Below, in pieces: positions 10,011 through 21,065 of a stretch of 64,000 bases of DNA; position 1 is the stretch's first letter, and every line of letters starts with the position of its first letter. The stretch is from positions 1-64,000 of the forward strand of contig JAPJBO010000951.1 of the NCBI GenBank assembly GCA_030068145.1. Reading direction: 5' to 3'. Under the pieces are notes generated by a model, which saw only the letters and a list, made by a program, of their open reading frames with translations, had not been told where the DNA came from and made no database searches. Source of the DNA: Diplonema papillatum (lineage: Eukaryota; Euglenozoa; Diplonemea; Diplonemida; Diplonemidae). The translations under genes and the position numbers were made by a program.

Positions 10011-10321
10011 TGCGCCGTTGGTCCCCAGACTGCCGTGTTTGTGGACCCGAAGGTGGGCCCGTCGTGAGGGCCTTTCTACGTTTCTACAAGACCGACGGAT
10101 GCGCGTCCTCTTGTTTGCAGGGGGGAGAGAGGAAGGAAGAGAGGGCGGGCGGGGGTGAAGGGGGGCGGAGTGCCGGATGCGCGAGGCTGCAGATCCAGCG
10201 CCAGCTTCTTGTGTTCGGCCCTTCTGTTTCTCGGGAGGGCTACAGGTTGCGCTGCGGAGAGGGGAAGAGGGGGGGATGAGCTCCTGCAATTGCGATTGAG
10301 TGGGGGTAGTGGGGGTTTTTT

Positions 10322-10480
10322 TTAGAGTTAAAGTTCGCTTGAAATTCGGGGATTTAGGGTCCCCGTTGTTAAATGGGTTCTCTTAGAGCAAGAAAGGGCT
10401 ATAATAGTATGGTTACGGGTTGCATATTTGGTGTACACTTTCGGTATGGGTTATGGCTAGCCTCCTTGCCCCCGTGTAAT
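10322..10480 (+). repeat. Dispersed repeat family A copy
   Basis: It starts at 'agagttaaagttcgcttgaa' and is followed by shortened landmarks up to 'ggtatgggttatggctagcc'. The order of blocks matches the copy at 4,920. Confidence 0.75.
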
Positions 10481-10689
10481 CTCGCCTGGTTGGCCATTGA
10501 CATAGTCTACAGGCGCACTCTAGCCAATTATTACGATTCATCGTGGGAAAGTTTCAGCTTAACGACCAGTAAGCAGGTCATTGGGGTTTTAGCAACACAA
10601 AGTCTAAAATAGTACCCTGTAGCATGCGTGCGTGGTGGTGTTGTGCCACAATGTGAGTTTGAAGGTCCGCAGGACCTTATGCGGCCAGT

Positions 10690-10790
10690 TTTCTAGCGTT
10701 CATTGTGGTTTAGAGGTTCGGTGTTTTAGGGTCTCCGGTTGACCATTGAGGCTGTGAGGCGGGTGGTATGTGAGATGTGGGCATGATAAA
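10690..10790 (+). repeat. Dispersed repeat family C copy
   Basis: The run 'attgtggtttagaggttcgg', then 'tgttttagggtctccggttg' and 'aggctgtgaggcgggtgg' recurs at 58,540-58,615. A third version starts the insertion at 18,145. The phrase 'tttagggtctccg' is shared with family A. Confidence 0.75.
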
Positions 10791-11737
10791 ACACTTTAAC
10801 CACATACGGACGAACTACGCCATATGGCGTAGTTAATTCATTACTTCGCGGGTATCTGCAAGAGGCCACGGGCGCCCGTCCTGGGTCACTTCCACGTGTA
10901 TCCGTTCGGCGTCGAGGTGCGCATTTGGAAGATCTGCCACGAAATCTTTCAAATGCGCCCCTCTCGGTTCCCATTTTTGACCTACGAAACCCCCTTATTG
11001 AGTATGACCCAAGGTGTGCGTTCGCCCATGCCCATCAGCAGTTGAGTGTCGCTTGAAAATCTAATCTCTCAGACTGCGTTCGTCTCTTGATTCGATGGTG
11101 ATTGGCTTGCTGATTATTGTTGATCGAGTTGAATCGGTTTGAATGAGAATGTGGCGGTGCAAAGATCATTTAACCCGATCGATGCTCTCTCCCTTGAGAA
11201 GTCCATTTTCCCCAAATTAACACCCACCCTCCGTCCGCATGTAGTTAACTACGGCGCGGCCAAGTTCCTTGGGGTTTCTTTGGCGATCCAAATATCGGCC
11301 TCCCTGAAGACGGTATCCGGTACAGCGTTAAAAGGAACGTTAGCAGCGGGTTTCCTTCAGAACCGTCTGTTGACGATGCCGGTAGAGATCCCCTCAGAGA
11401 GAAGACTACCATCACAGACGCTCAAGCAACCCTGCTCGGGTCGTACGTCCTCGCACAGAAAAAGAATGATGGGGAGGAGAATCGAAACAAAAACATGCCT
11501 TCGCTCTTTCGCTATCCTTTCAAAAACTGTTGCGTTGACGCATCCACACTTTTTTTTTTTGAGCAGGCCGAGTTTGGGCCCTCTCTTCAGGTTGTTCTTC
11601 TTTTTCACCTGGTATGTCTTGAGTTAGGGATCTCCATGTGAAGCACGGACGTGTAAACTGTGACAGTGACATGGTCTTCAGTTTGGTGTTGGTTCGCTCA
11701 TTGCTCAGGCTTACATTTTTGGAACACAATGCAATGT
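10791..11737. other. No confident gene
   Basis: A 162-codon frame at 11,139-11,627 starts with ATG and has mixed composition, ending in a Phe-rich tail encoded by T-runs. I recognise no motif, and its tail is simple sequence. It could be a small or remnant gene, but nothing supports it beyond being open. Confidence 0.3.
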
Positions 11738-11876
11738 TTGTTGAACGCTTACGCCCGCCACTAAACCCAGATTTACCTGTGTTTCGTGTGGGCTGCAGCA
11801 CATTTACCTCCTAGGATCTATCGCAACTGGAGGTTCCTCAAGCATTTCCTACAAAGCAGGTGCTTATACAAAAATA
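11738..11876 (+). mobile_element. Element I copy, 3' half
   Basis: It begins at 'gaacgcttacgcccgccact' and ends at 'gcaggtgcttatacaaaaa'. The usual first part with 'ctcgaggggctgcc' is missing. Confidence 0.8.
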
Positions 11877-12389
11877 AAAGGCGAGAACTTAGGGATAAGC
11901 CCCGATTATTAGGTTCACGGTTAAACGAAGCTAGCGCGCTCAAGGTTTGCCTGATCTCGCACCTGCTTTCCGACAGCAGGTACTGATGCTCTATTCTAAC
12001 TTTTCATCAAGCGTCAAAAGAGTGTGCGACGGGACTGCAAAGCCGCAGGTGGAAGGCGCAGTCCACGCGCAAGCGAGCGCCTGTAACTTCGGGATAAGGA
12101 TTGCCTCTGAAGCCACAGGCCCGGGCTTAGATTGAAGGTGCTGTGCATGGCGCTTTGGGTGCTATCACAGTTTCACAGAGGGGGTTGATGCACCACGAGG
12201 GTCGACTAGAGAACTCCACACAGCCTTGTCACGTCAGGCTCGCGTCTCCCAACCGCGGAAAGGTACGAAGCTCGATTCCCTGCAAGCATGCGGGAGGCGT
12301 GGTCAAGGAAGTACGTGTCGGACTCAGGCGAGAAGTTGCGTGTCAGGGTTCAGCGCCTGCAGGATCTGTGCCCCCCGATTTCGGCCAAG

Positions 12390-12895
12390 CCTTCTGGCAT
12401 GTCGGTGTCTAGACAGGAGTAGCCATGAAGGAACCTATGCTGCAGAAAGGAGAAGGATTGTCTCTGAGGACACAGGCCCGGGCTCAGATTGAAGGTGCTG
12501 TGAATAGCGCTCATGGGTGCTACACGCGGCCAAGCCTTCTGGCATGTCGGTGTGTAGACAGGAGTAGCCATGAAGGAACCGATGCTGCAGAAAAGAGAAG
12601 GATTGTCTCTGAGGACACAGGCCCGGGCTCAGATTGAAGGTGCTGTGAATAGCGCTCTTGGGTGCTACACGCGGCCAACCCTCTCGCATGTCGGTGTCTA
12701 GACAGGAGTAGCCATGAAGGAACCTATGCTGCAGAAAGGAGAAGGATTGTCTCTGAGGACACAGGCCCGGGCTCCAATTGAAGGTGCTGTGAATAGCGCT
12801 CTTGGGTGCTACACGCGGTCAAGCCTTCTCGCATGTCGGTGTCTAGACAGGAGTGGCCATGAAGGAACCTATGCTGCAGAAAGTAGAAGACTACT
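12390..12895 (+). repeat. 144-bp tandem repeat, about 3.5 copies
   Basis: The start 'catgtcggtgtctagacagg' occurs at 12,399, 12,543, 12,687 and 12,832, spaced 144, 144 and 145 bp. Each unit includes 'gtagccatgaaggaacc' and 'ctctgaggacacaggcccgg'. Fragments of the same unit appear upstream at 12,100-12,140. Confidence 0.9.
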
Positions 12896-12929
12896 CTTCC
12901 GCTACTTTTCCGGGGCAAGGGAGGGTGGG

Positions 12930-13035
12930 AAATTGTTTTTTTCCTTCATCACTAACTGCGGCGTGCTGATGGTTTGTTATCAAGCAAGTTGAGCAATCCC
13001 GCTGTGCCAATTCCCTCAGTAAACTGCAAGTAGGC
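12930..13035 (-). repeat. Inverted copy of the repeat at 40,672-40,760
   Basis: The reading 'ttgttatcaagcaagttgag' followed by 'ccgctgtgccaattccctc' is the reverse complement of the block at 40,672-40,760, with a few substitutions. No gene is visible in either copy. Confidence 0.7.
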
Positions 13036-13239
13036 CCTATCCTGCACATGGTTGCGTATAACGCGTGACCCGATGAACAAAGACTGTGGTGGTCATCTCG
13101 ATGTATGTACAGAAGCCGTGGCCATGACAGCATACTCCGACAAGTCGCAGTCTAGATAAAGGAGCCCATTAGTGGGGACGCTCTTCCACAGAAGCCGTGG
13201 CCATGACAGCATACTCCGACAAGTCGCAGTCTCTAGCCA

Positions 13240-13962
13240 TTAGTGGGGACGCTCTTCCACAGAAGCAGAAACGTAGGCCGTCAAGTCCCAGTCTCGCACG
13301 AGATCTTCGTGCGTCTCGTCTGTATCGCTCGCGTCCCGTTTCCACTGGGCTGCCTTCAACAGTAGCTTCACAACAGCTTCGCTGCCTCTCACTCGGGCTA
13401 GCATGAGTGCAGTGCTACCTTCGTTCGTGGCAGTATTCACGTTAGCACCGACAGACAACAGTTTTTTCACGACGCTTTCGCGGCCATTCCTACTGGCGAA
13501 AATGAGTGTAGTGTAACCGTCGTTGTCTGCAGCATTGACGTCAGCACCGGCCGACAGCAATACTTGCACGAAGCTTTCGTGACCATAATCACTGGCGGTA
13601 ATGAGTGCAGTGCAACCGTCTTTGTCTGCAGCATTCACGCTGGCACCGGCCGACAACAAAATCTTCACGACGCTTTCGCGGCCGAACCTACTGGCCCAAA
13701 TGAGTGCCGTGGCACCATCGTTACTGACAGCATTAAAGTTTGCACCAGCCGACAACAACTCCTTCACGACGCTCACATGCCCTGCTCGACTTGCTAACAT
13801 AAGCGCAGTTCGTCCTCTGTTGTTAGCTGTGTCGACAGCTACATGTGCTCCGCTTGTCCGCAGTAGTCGCTTGACGACGTCTACCTGTCCTTTATAACTT
13901 GCAAGGATCAGACCCGTCGCCAGGTGTTTGACAGGTGCATCAATAGCATCGATGGCACGCAT
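13240..13962 (-). CDS. Ankyrin-repeat protein, 240 aa
   Basis: The frame opens at ATG 13,962, three codons after an in-frame stop, and ends at 13,240. About six ankyrin repeats of 33 residues fill residues 15-200. Each has the consensus features TALxxAS, GRESVVKxLLSAGAxVN and a DG or EG turn. Such repeats are protein-binding scaffolds and no enzymatic domain is attached. The tail (about 200-240) contains EDLVRDWDL and SASVEER. That tail is homologous to a module repeated without ankyrin repeats across 14.6-17.5 kb and, in part, at 42.95 kb. The high identity between repeats 3-5 suggests recent internal duplication. Expression is not shown. Intact coding over 240 codons with conserved repeat positions makes a real gene likely. 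Confidence 0.85.
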   Translation of the reverse strand: MRAIDAIDAPVKHLATGLILASYKGQVDVVKRLLRTSGAHVAVDTANNRGRTALMLASRAGHVSVVKELLSAGANFNAVSNDGATALIWASRFGRESVVKILLSAGASVNAADKDGCTALITASDYGHESFVQVLLSAGADVNAADNDGYTTLIFASRNGRESVVKKLLSVGANVNTATNEGSTALMLARVRGSEAVVKLLLKAAQWKRDASDTDETHEDLVRDWDLTAYVSASVEERPH

Positions 13963-14514
13963 GCTTTTCCAGTCCCTCTATCCGCGGCACCTGCTTGCTG
14001 AGTGTGGTCGATCTCTCCCGGAGGAGGTGTTGGTTCTAAATACGCGACACACAGCCGGTTCCCTCGGGCGGCAACCCTAAGGGAGAGAGCGCCAGACACA
14101 TTCCATCTTAAAAAGGACCACACACAAATGCAACAAATTTACACATGTTGATGGTCCACGTAATCCACGTAACGACGAACGACGCGCGTATGCACCGTGC
14201 AATGCAAGAACTTTTCACGAGCATGAACGAAGAAACCTTTAGAGGAAAGTGGTCGTCGTTTGCTTCATTAGATTTATAGGACAGAAACCTTTGAAAATGC
14301 GTCTTTCAACGGGCAGAAATACTGCTCCGAGCTGCGAACGGACCGCTGCGAAAACCCGGAGCACAACTCAGAGACCGGGGGATTATCCGGTCACGCATTG
14401 CTAACCTGCAATCCCACCAGGTGCCAAAGAGAAACAAAAAAGGTGAAGAAGATTGTAGCATTTGCACAGCCCGAGGCCCTTGAGTGTATGGAAAGCTTGT
14501 GTGATGACTAGGCT

Positions 14515-14612
14515 AGGGCAGTGACTGCAGCGAACGCTTTAGTAAACGCATTTACTCCAAGATGAGTAAAACGTAAACGTTTACAAACGGCAAACGTTTT
14601 GCGTTTACTTGG
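14515..14612 (+). mobile_element. Small 'gtttactc' MITE-like repeat
   Basis: The block 'gcagtgactgcagcgaacgc' to 'gttttgcgtttacttgg' recurs inverted at 56,668-56,760. Both copies have GGCTAG-like ends and multiple GTAAACG/CGTTTAC palindromes. A related cluster of GTAAACG motifs is at 55,540-55,605. Confidence 0.65.
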
Positions 14613-14639
14613 TCTAGCCCCCTGTTGGCCGAGGCTTTT

Positions 14640-17470
14640 GCTAGTTCCTGCTTTTCCTTGGTCGCAGCATGCTGCGAGGTACGGTGCCGGCTCGTCACCT
14701 GCCGTTGCTCGGGCGGATTTGCGGGATGTACGGTCGAAGCGATGTGTATCGGGTAGTAGGCAATCCCGTCTGCATGACCCACCTAGACAGTCCACCAGTC
14801 GTAGTCTACAGGCGAAGGAACCCACTGCAGCAGAATGCGGGCTGCTTTTCCACTGCTGTCAACGGAAGCAGAAAGGTGGGCAGCCAAGTCCCAGTCTCGC
14901 ACGAGATCTTCGAGGTACGGCGCCGGCTCTTCACCTGCCGTCGCTCGGACGGATTTGCGGGATGTACGGTCGAAGCGATGTGTATCGGGTAGTAGGCAAT
15001 CCCGTCTGCATGACCCACCTAGACAGTCCACCAGTCGTAGTCTACAGGCGAAGGAACCCACTGCAGCAGAATGCGGGCTGCTTTTCCACTGCTGTCAACG
15101 GAAGCAGAAAGGTGGGCAGCCAAGTCCCAGTCTCGCACGAGATCTTCGAGGTACGGCGCCGGCTCTTCACCTGCCGTCGCTCGGACGGATTTGCGGGATG
15201 CACGGTCGAAGCGATGTGGATCGGGTAGGAGGCAACCCCGCCTGCATGACGGAGTCCTCAGGCGAAGGAACCCACTGCAGCAAAAAGTGGGCTGCTCTTC
15301 CACTATTTTAGAGTCTCCAGTTGATCATCGAGGCTGGTGGGGGTCTTAGAGTGATACGACTGCGCGTGCCAGACTCTGCACGTGGACGAAAGGATGCCTT
15401 TCGGCCACAAAAGACCGCAGAGGTCTACGACTGCTAAGTATCGCCGTGCGGCAAGGACTTGTTTGTGCGTGCCGGTTGATCGTTTTCCCACGTGTATTTA
15501 CCCTGTGTGTATTCAGGTAAGGAATTCTGATCAACCACCAAAACACGCTGCCTACGTCTTTTTAGTCTGCACAATACATTGAAGGAAAACCCACAAGATT
15601 GTTAGTACTAAAAAGACTGCGGTAGCCATCACTCGGTGTCTGGACAGAAGCCGTACGTGGCCATGGCAGCATACGCCCACCAGTCGTAGTCTTTGGACGA
15701 AGGAAGCGACTGCAGGAGAGTGGACCGCTCTTCAACGGAAGCAGAAAGGTAGGCAGCCAAGCCCCAGTCTCGCACGAGATCTTCGAGGTACGGCGCCGGC
15801 TCTTCACCTGCCGTCGCTCGGATGGATTTGCGGGATGCACGGTCGAAGCGATGGGTATCGAGCAGGAGGCAACCCCGCCTGCATGACCCACCTAGACAGC
15901 CCACCAGTCGCAGTCCTCAGGCGAAGGAACCCACTGCAGCAAAAAAGTGAGCTGCTCTTCCACTATTTAGAGTCTCCAGTTGATCATCGAGGCTGGTGGG
16001 GGTCTTAGAGTGATACGACTGCGCGTGCCAGACTCTGCACGTGGACGAAAGGATGCCTTTCGGCCACAAAAGACCGCAGAGGTCTACGACTGCTAAGTAT
16101 CGCCGTGCGGCAAGGACGCAGAGGTCTACGACTGCTAAGTATCGCCGTGCGGCAAGGACTTGTTTGTGCGTGCCGGTTGATCGTTTTCCCACGTGTATTT
16201 ACCCTGTGTGTATTCAGGTAAGGAATTCTGATCAACCACCAAAACACGCTGCCTACGTCTTTTTAGTCTGCACAATACATTGAAGGGTAACCCACAAGAT
16301 TGTTAGTACTAAAAAGACTGCGGTAGCCATCACTCGGTGTCTGGACAGAAGCCGTACGTGGCCATGACAGCATACGCCCACCAGTCGTAGTCTTTGGACG
16401 AAGGAAGCGACTGCAGGAGAGTGGACCGCTCTTCAACGGAAGCAGAAAGGTAGGCAGCCAAGCCCCAGTCTCGCACGAGATCTTCGAGGTACGGCGCCGG
16501 CTCTTCACCTGCCGTCGCTCGGATGGATTTGCGGGATGCACGGTCGAAGCGATGGGTATCGAGCAGGAGGCAACCTCGCCTGCATGACCCACCTAGACAG
16601 CCCACCAGTCGCAGTCCTCAGGCGAAGGAACCCACTGCAGCAAAAAAGTGAGCTGCTCTTCCACTATTTTAGAGTCTCCAGTTGATCATCGAGGCTGGTA
16701 GGGGTCTTAGAGTGATACGATTGCGCGTGCCAGACTCTGCGCGTGGACGAAAGGATGCCTTTCGGCCACCAAAGACCGCAGAGGTCTACGACTGCTAAGT
16801 ATCGCCGTGCGGCAAGGACATCCGGAAAAAGACTGCGGTAGCCATCACTCGGTGTCTGGACAGAAGCCGTACGTGCATACGCCCACCAGTCGTAGTCTTT
16901 GGACGAAGGAAGCGACTGCAGGAGAGTGGACCGCTCTTCAACGGAAGCAGAAAGGTAGGCAGCCAAGTCCCAGTCTCGCACGAGATCTTCGAGGTACGGC
17001 GCCGGCTCTTCACCTGCCGTTGCTCGGGCGGATTTGCGGGATGCACGGTCGAAGCGATGTGTGTCGGGTAGTAGGCAATCCCGTCTGCATGACCCACCTA
17101 GACAGTCCAGTCGTAGTCTACAGGCGAAGGAACCCACTGCAGCAGAATGTGGGCTGCTCTTCCACTGCTGAGGCGAGGACATCCGGAAAAAGACTGCGGT
17201 AGTCATCACTCGGTGTCTGGACAGAAGCCGTACGTGGCCATGACAGCATACGCCCACCAGTCGTAGTCTTTGGACGAAGGAAGCGACTGCAGGAGAGTGG
17301 ACCGCTCTTCAACGGAAGCAGAAAGGTAGGCAGCCAAGTCCCAGTCTCGCACGAGATCTTCGAGGTACGGCGCCGGCTCTTCGCCTGCCGTCGCTCGGAC
17401 GGATTTGCGGGATGCACGGTCGAAGCGATGTGTATCGGGTAGGAGGCAACCCCGCCTGCATGACCCGCCA
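14640..17470 (-). repeat. Array of ankyrin-gene tail modules
   Basis: The phrase 'agtctcgcacgagatcttcg' occurs at about 14,891, 15,129, 15,765, 16,467, 16,973 and 17,342, plus once in the ankyrin gene at 13,288. On the minus strand each copy encodes the same roughly 80-residue module, including DTHRFDRASRKS, EEPAPYLEDLVRDWDL and SASVEER. Some copies continue into KDYDWWAYAVMATYGFCPDTE. Two larger units of about 660-700 bp (15,310-15,965 and 15,970-16,670) are tandem duplicates. The second has an extra 41-bp internal duplication. None begins with a convincing start codon, so they look like copied exons or fragments rather than separate genes. Confidence 0.8.
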
Positions 17471-17823
17471 CGGTCCACTCCGTCTTCGTCGTCATCGCCG
17501 CACCAGCTGCCGTGCTCTGGGATGCAGCCTTGCCCCACGAAGCTCGATATCTTCTCCCGCAGGCGCCGGACTTTTTCCCCGGCGGCGACGAACTTCCCGG
17601 CGGCGCTCTGCACGACGCCGCCGCAGGCGTCGTGCCACTCCTTAGGACTCATGTCCTTGTACCTCTCGTGCGCCTGTGCCGCTTCCAACTGGACGACCTC
17701 CGTCCATTGCCGCGTCATGTCTTCGCCGCACTTACGTCCCACCACACCCACCGCCGCCTGCTTTTCTTCCCCGTTTATCAGTTCTAAAATGACCCCCCTT
17801 ATCGCAGCGCATACAGTCATCAT
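17206..17823 (-). CDS. Hypothetical protein, 205 aa, unique domain fused to the repeated tail module
   Basis: The frame starts with Met-Met at 17,823 and ends at 17,206. Residues 1-120 form a mainly helical, charged domain of unknown family, with a Cys-Ile-Pro patch and an acidic GDDDEDG stretch near 110-117. From about residue 120 the sequence is the shared tail module ending FCPDTE. The first part (17,480-17,823) is markedly GC-richer than the module. The join coincides with 'gggtcatgcag', a string that precedes the module in other copies and would serve as a splice acceptor. Either the ORF is chimeric or the two halves belong to different exons. A broken duplicate of the first half lies at 17,945-18,600. 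I do not recognise a function. Confidence 0.5.
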   Translation of the reverse strand: MMTVCAAIRGVILELINGEEKQAAVGVVGRKCGEDMTRQWTEVVQLEAAQAHERYKDMSPKEWHDACGGVVQSAAGKFVAAGEKVRRLREKISSFVGQGCIPEHGSWCGDDDEDGVDRGGSCRRGCLLPDTHRFDRASRKSVRATAGEEPAPYLEDLVRDWDLAAYLSASVEERSTLLQSLPSSKDYDWWAYAVMATYGFCPDTE

Positions 17824-17944
17824 CGCTGCCCCCTAAATCGATTATTCATGATATGAGCGCAGGGTATCGCTGGTCTGATTGTTCCCGGAGTTTTGGAAAA
17901 GGAAGGCGACCCCCATGACGAGTTCAGCCCGTCACTGCTAAGCT

Positions 17945-18600
17945 AAGCCCCTATCCTGGCCCCACGAAGCTTGACATCTTCTGGAGGCTTCTCCCCGACG
18001 CCGCCGCAGGCGTCGTGCCACTCCTTCTGACGCATGCCCTTGTACCTCTCGTGAAGACCTCCGTCCATTGCCGCGTCATGTCTTCGCCGCACTTACGGGC
18101 ACCCCTCCCACCACACCGCCGCCTGCTTTTCTTCCTCGTATATCAAGTGTTTACTGTGGCTTAGAGGTTTGGTGTTTTCGGGTCTCCGGTTGACCATTGG
18201 CATAGGCTGGGAGTGAGCACCACCCCGAACCAACACCAGAAGAGTTCGGGATGAGGCGGGTTTGCAGTCACTCTGGTGTAACTGAATAGACCAAACTCAG
18301 CAGGATCAAAGAATGTCGGTCTCACCTTCCGCATTCTTTTTCCAAGACCCGAGCACGGGTAGGAATGAGCCCCGGGCAAGAAAGAGCGGATAGAGTAGCG
18401 CCAGCCGAACAACTGCTGCCGAACGAGTGCGATGATGCCAGAAGAAGCCAGCAACAATTCCACACTTCAACTACGGCCAGCCAACTTTGGAACTGTTGTG
18501 TCCCCCCCTTATCGCAGCGTACACAGTCACCATAGCTGCCCCTGGATCGACGATCCTTGATGCCATGAGCGCAGGTATCGCTCGTCTTTTTGTTCCGGAG
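17945..18600 (-). pseudogene. Broken duplicate of the 17.5-17.9 kb gene and its upstream flank
   Basis: Positions 17,955-18,142 repeat the coding segment around 'gccgccgcaggcgtcgtgcc' with deletions. The upstream part reappears at 18,484-18,600 ('cttatcgcagcg' through 'gttccggagttttagaaaa'). The two parts are separated by about 340 bp of unrelated sequence starting with a family C repeat ('gtgtttactgtggcttagag'). This looks like a duplication later split by an insertion. Confidence 0.7.
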
Positions 18601-18784
18601 TTTTAGAAAAAGAAGACGCACCCTATACAGGCATCCTGGATTTGCGCTGCACAAATGCTTGAAGCACCAAAGGGAAAAGAGGTTCAGCTTCGTGTGTGGA
18701 GTGCCAGAACGAAGGGGGGCATCGGGCTAGAACTTGAACACACTAAGTGTCACTTCTTCCGTCAGGTTGCCCTGAGGTGTTTCT

Positions 18785-19045
18785 TTCTACATAAGCGCAA
18801 GCTTGGAAGGAAATGCTCGACAATAGCTGCCAGACAAAGAACCGAAGGGATCCCAAGTGCTGTACCTACCGAACCACGTGTTGAACGGACGTGGGTCTAC
18901 CCCAACACAACAAATCACACAAACACAACAGGTCGAACGACTGGTGTAAGCGAAGAACAAATCAGATTGCGTTTGCATTGTATTTTGCCCCTCTACCTCT
19001 ATATTTCCTCCCTTCCATGCAGAGTCAAAGCAGCTATGTCGAGTA
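18785..19045 (-). repeat. Dispersed repeat family B copy
   Basis: It is the reverse complement of the copies at 5,128 and 52,866. It starts 'ctacataagcgcaagcttgg' and passes 'cgaagggatcccaagtgctg' and 'ggacgtgggtctacccc'. It abuts an element I copy in the same orientation, so the pair may have moved or been duplicated together. Confidence 0.8.
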
Positions 19046-19052
19046 TTTTTGC

Positions 19053-19240
19053 ACCTTTTTGCACCTTTTTTGTAGGAAATACTTGAGGAGGCTGCCAGCT
19101 GGATCAAAGGAGGTAAATGTGCTGTAGCCCACACGAAACGCAGGTGAATCTGGGTTCAGTGGCGGGCGTAAGCGTTCAACGAAAAAGACCCACTTTGTAG
19201 TTGCATTGTTTCTCCCCCTCCAGCCTCCTTCGAAGTCCCT
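19053..19240 (-). mobile_element. Element I copy
   Basis: It reads 'ttttgtaggaaatacttgag', 'gctgtagcccacacgaaacg', 'cgggcgtaagcgttcaac', 'gacccactttgtagttgc' and 'agcctccttcgaagtccc'. This is the reverse complement of the copies at 28,838 and 37,465. No coding exon is recognisable next to it. Confidence 0.85.
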
Positions 19241-19249
19241 CGTGTGAAT

Positions 19250-20595
19250 TCGTGTTGATTTTTGCGTACAATCACTCCAGCACGGTTTCACTCCCACATT
19301 CACTCTCCCCCAACCGGTGGGCAGTCCACCATGTACCGGGTCTGCCATTTACTCGTTCCAGAAGAATTAGTCCAGTTCAACATCATTCCAACTACGGTAC
19401 TACTTACAGAGTACTTGTATACCCATGGTGGTGTATGCACACTACCGAGGAAAGCCTGCCACGGGGGCCACGCTTCTCACGTGTTCGGTGGTACTAGCAG
19501 TAGCCACGGGCATTCGAATTCGAATGCGTTGGGGGGAATGGTCAGCAAGTTCTGTCGATTCATCGTGGGAATGCTAAGCGCGCAACGAACCACTCACTAG
19601 GAAGGTGTTGGGCACCGGATTCCAAAGGATCGGACTAACAAAAAGTTCCCACCCACCCACGCCGGTTTGCTGGTCTTGTTTTTCGTGCCCGCGTTCAGCG
19701 CGAGGTCCCAGGGGACCTCCTCTCACCATTCAGCGGCTATCTCGGGGGATACCCATCGTAAGTGCAATTCGTTTAGTTTTCTTCCTTTCGCGTTCGTTTC
19801 ATGGTGCGTTGCTCAGGGCAGTCGAAGGCCTGACAATCACACGAATGCAACAAAGCTACACTTTCAATGTGTCAAGATCGTCACCGAGTGAAGCGCACAA
19901 AGCATTCTCTCCTACCAATTGTGCCTGCACGCGAGGCGGGGTGGAACCGTAGGCTGCACGCGCACTAAACGAGTTTGAGAGCCCTCCGGCTGCCTATCTT
20001 GAAGAGGGTGGGCCATCTTTTGGACTTGCGTCGTGATGAGGATCGATGATTGCAATCATTCTCCTGGAATGAGGAATGCCTAGCAGGCGCAAGTCATCAG
20101 CTTGCAGTGACTACGTCCCTGCCATTTGTACACACCACCCGTCGTTGCTACCGGATAGAGCTTGGGAGAGGGAAGCTCGTTCTTGGCAACAAGTTCAGCG
20201 CCGAATCCAAGCAAGCATTATCATAGGGGGGATTGCAAGAACGTGCTTGAAATGGGTAGGTGCTCAACACCGCACCGGTCCCGTCTGCGACGTGTTTCGG
20301 TCCTTTAAGCCACGGACACATAAGGCGGACCATCATCAGCGCGGAACCTGAGTGTCTGCAGACCGGACAGCGGTGCGAGTCTGGTTCGTCAGGCGGCTGT
20401 TCGTAGCTCATCACAGCCAGGATACCACCCGTGCTACCAGAGCACAGGCGAATCCGTCACGGGGGGAAGGCCCCTACAACCGTGTCTGAGCAATCATTTA
20501 AAAAGACTCAGGGCACTCGCCCTGATGGTGACTGCGACTCGCTAGGCAGCACTGACTTGTCTTCTTTTATACTATTACCGTGGGGAGGCGCGGGG
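19250..20595. other. No recognisable gene; repeat fragments
   Basis: Fragments include a short family D match ('gaggaaagcctgccacgggg', 19,450-19,505) and 'cgttgctcagggcagtcgaa' (about 19,807), shared with 44,288 and 44,470. 'agtccagttcaacatcattc' (19,369) resembles 28,050. Open frames here are short and lack signatures. Confidence 0.6.
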
Positions 20596-20599
20596 GCGC

Positions 20600-21065
20600 C
20601 CCGCGGCACACAAACCCCGGATTCCCACTCCGGATTGCGGGAGTGGTTTTGCGGTCGTTTGTGCGGTCGGCCTTCATTCCCTCAATGCCGGAGTGGCACT
20701 CCCGCAATGCCGGAGTGGGACCCCCTCAATGAGGGAGTGGGACCCCACTCAATGAGGGAGTGGGACCCCCTCAATGAAGGAGTGGGACCCCCTCAATGAG
20801 GGAGTGGGACCCCTTCAATGAGGGAGTGGGACCCCCTCAATGAGGAGTGGGACCCCCTCAATGAGGATGTGGGACCCCCTCAATGAGGGAGTGGGACCCC
20901 CTCAATGAGGGAGTGGGACCCCCTCAATGAGGGAGTGGGACCCCCTCAATGAGGGAGTGGGACCCCCTCAATGAGGGAGTGGGACCCCCTCAATGAGGGA
21001 GTGGGACCCCCTCAATGAGGGAGTGGGACCCCCTGCGGGAGTGGCCACTCCCGCCCCTTTTCACA
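20600..21065 (+). repeat. 22-bp palindromic satellite, about 16 copies
   Basis: A leader shared with 2,500 and 45,238 is followed by repeats of 'ccctcaatgagggagtggga' plus 'cc' (22 bp). Each unit contains CCCTCA-A-TGAGGG, a near-perfect palindrome. The array closes with 'gcgggagtggccactcccgc', itself a palindrome, as in the unexpanded copy. The same satellite occurs inverted and far longer at 45,895-47,790. Confidence 0.95.

Noticed and set aside
9396..10289. 297-codon minus ORF upstream of the lactamase exon
   Set aside because: It spans three diverged 155-bp repeats, competing frames are also open, and no domain is recognisable.
10322..10480. Telomeric repeat, because of 'tttaggg' in families A and C
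   Set aside because: The heptamer occurs once per unit and never in tandem.
11139..11627. 162-codon ORF with ATG
   Set aside because: No recognisable motif, and its end is T-run-derived poly-Phe. Left as unsupported.
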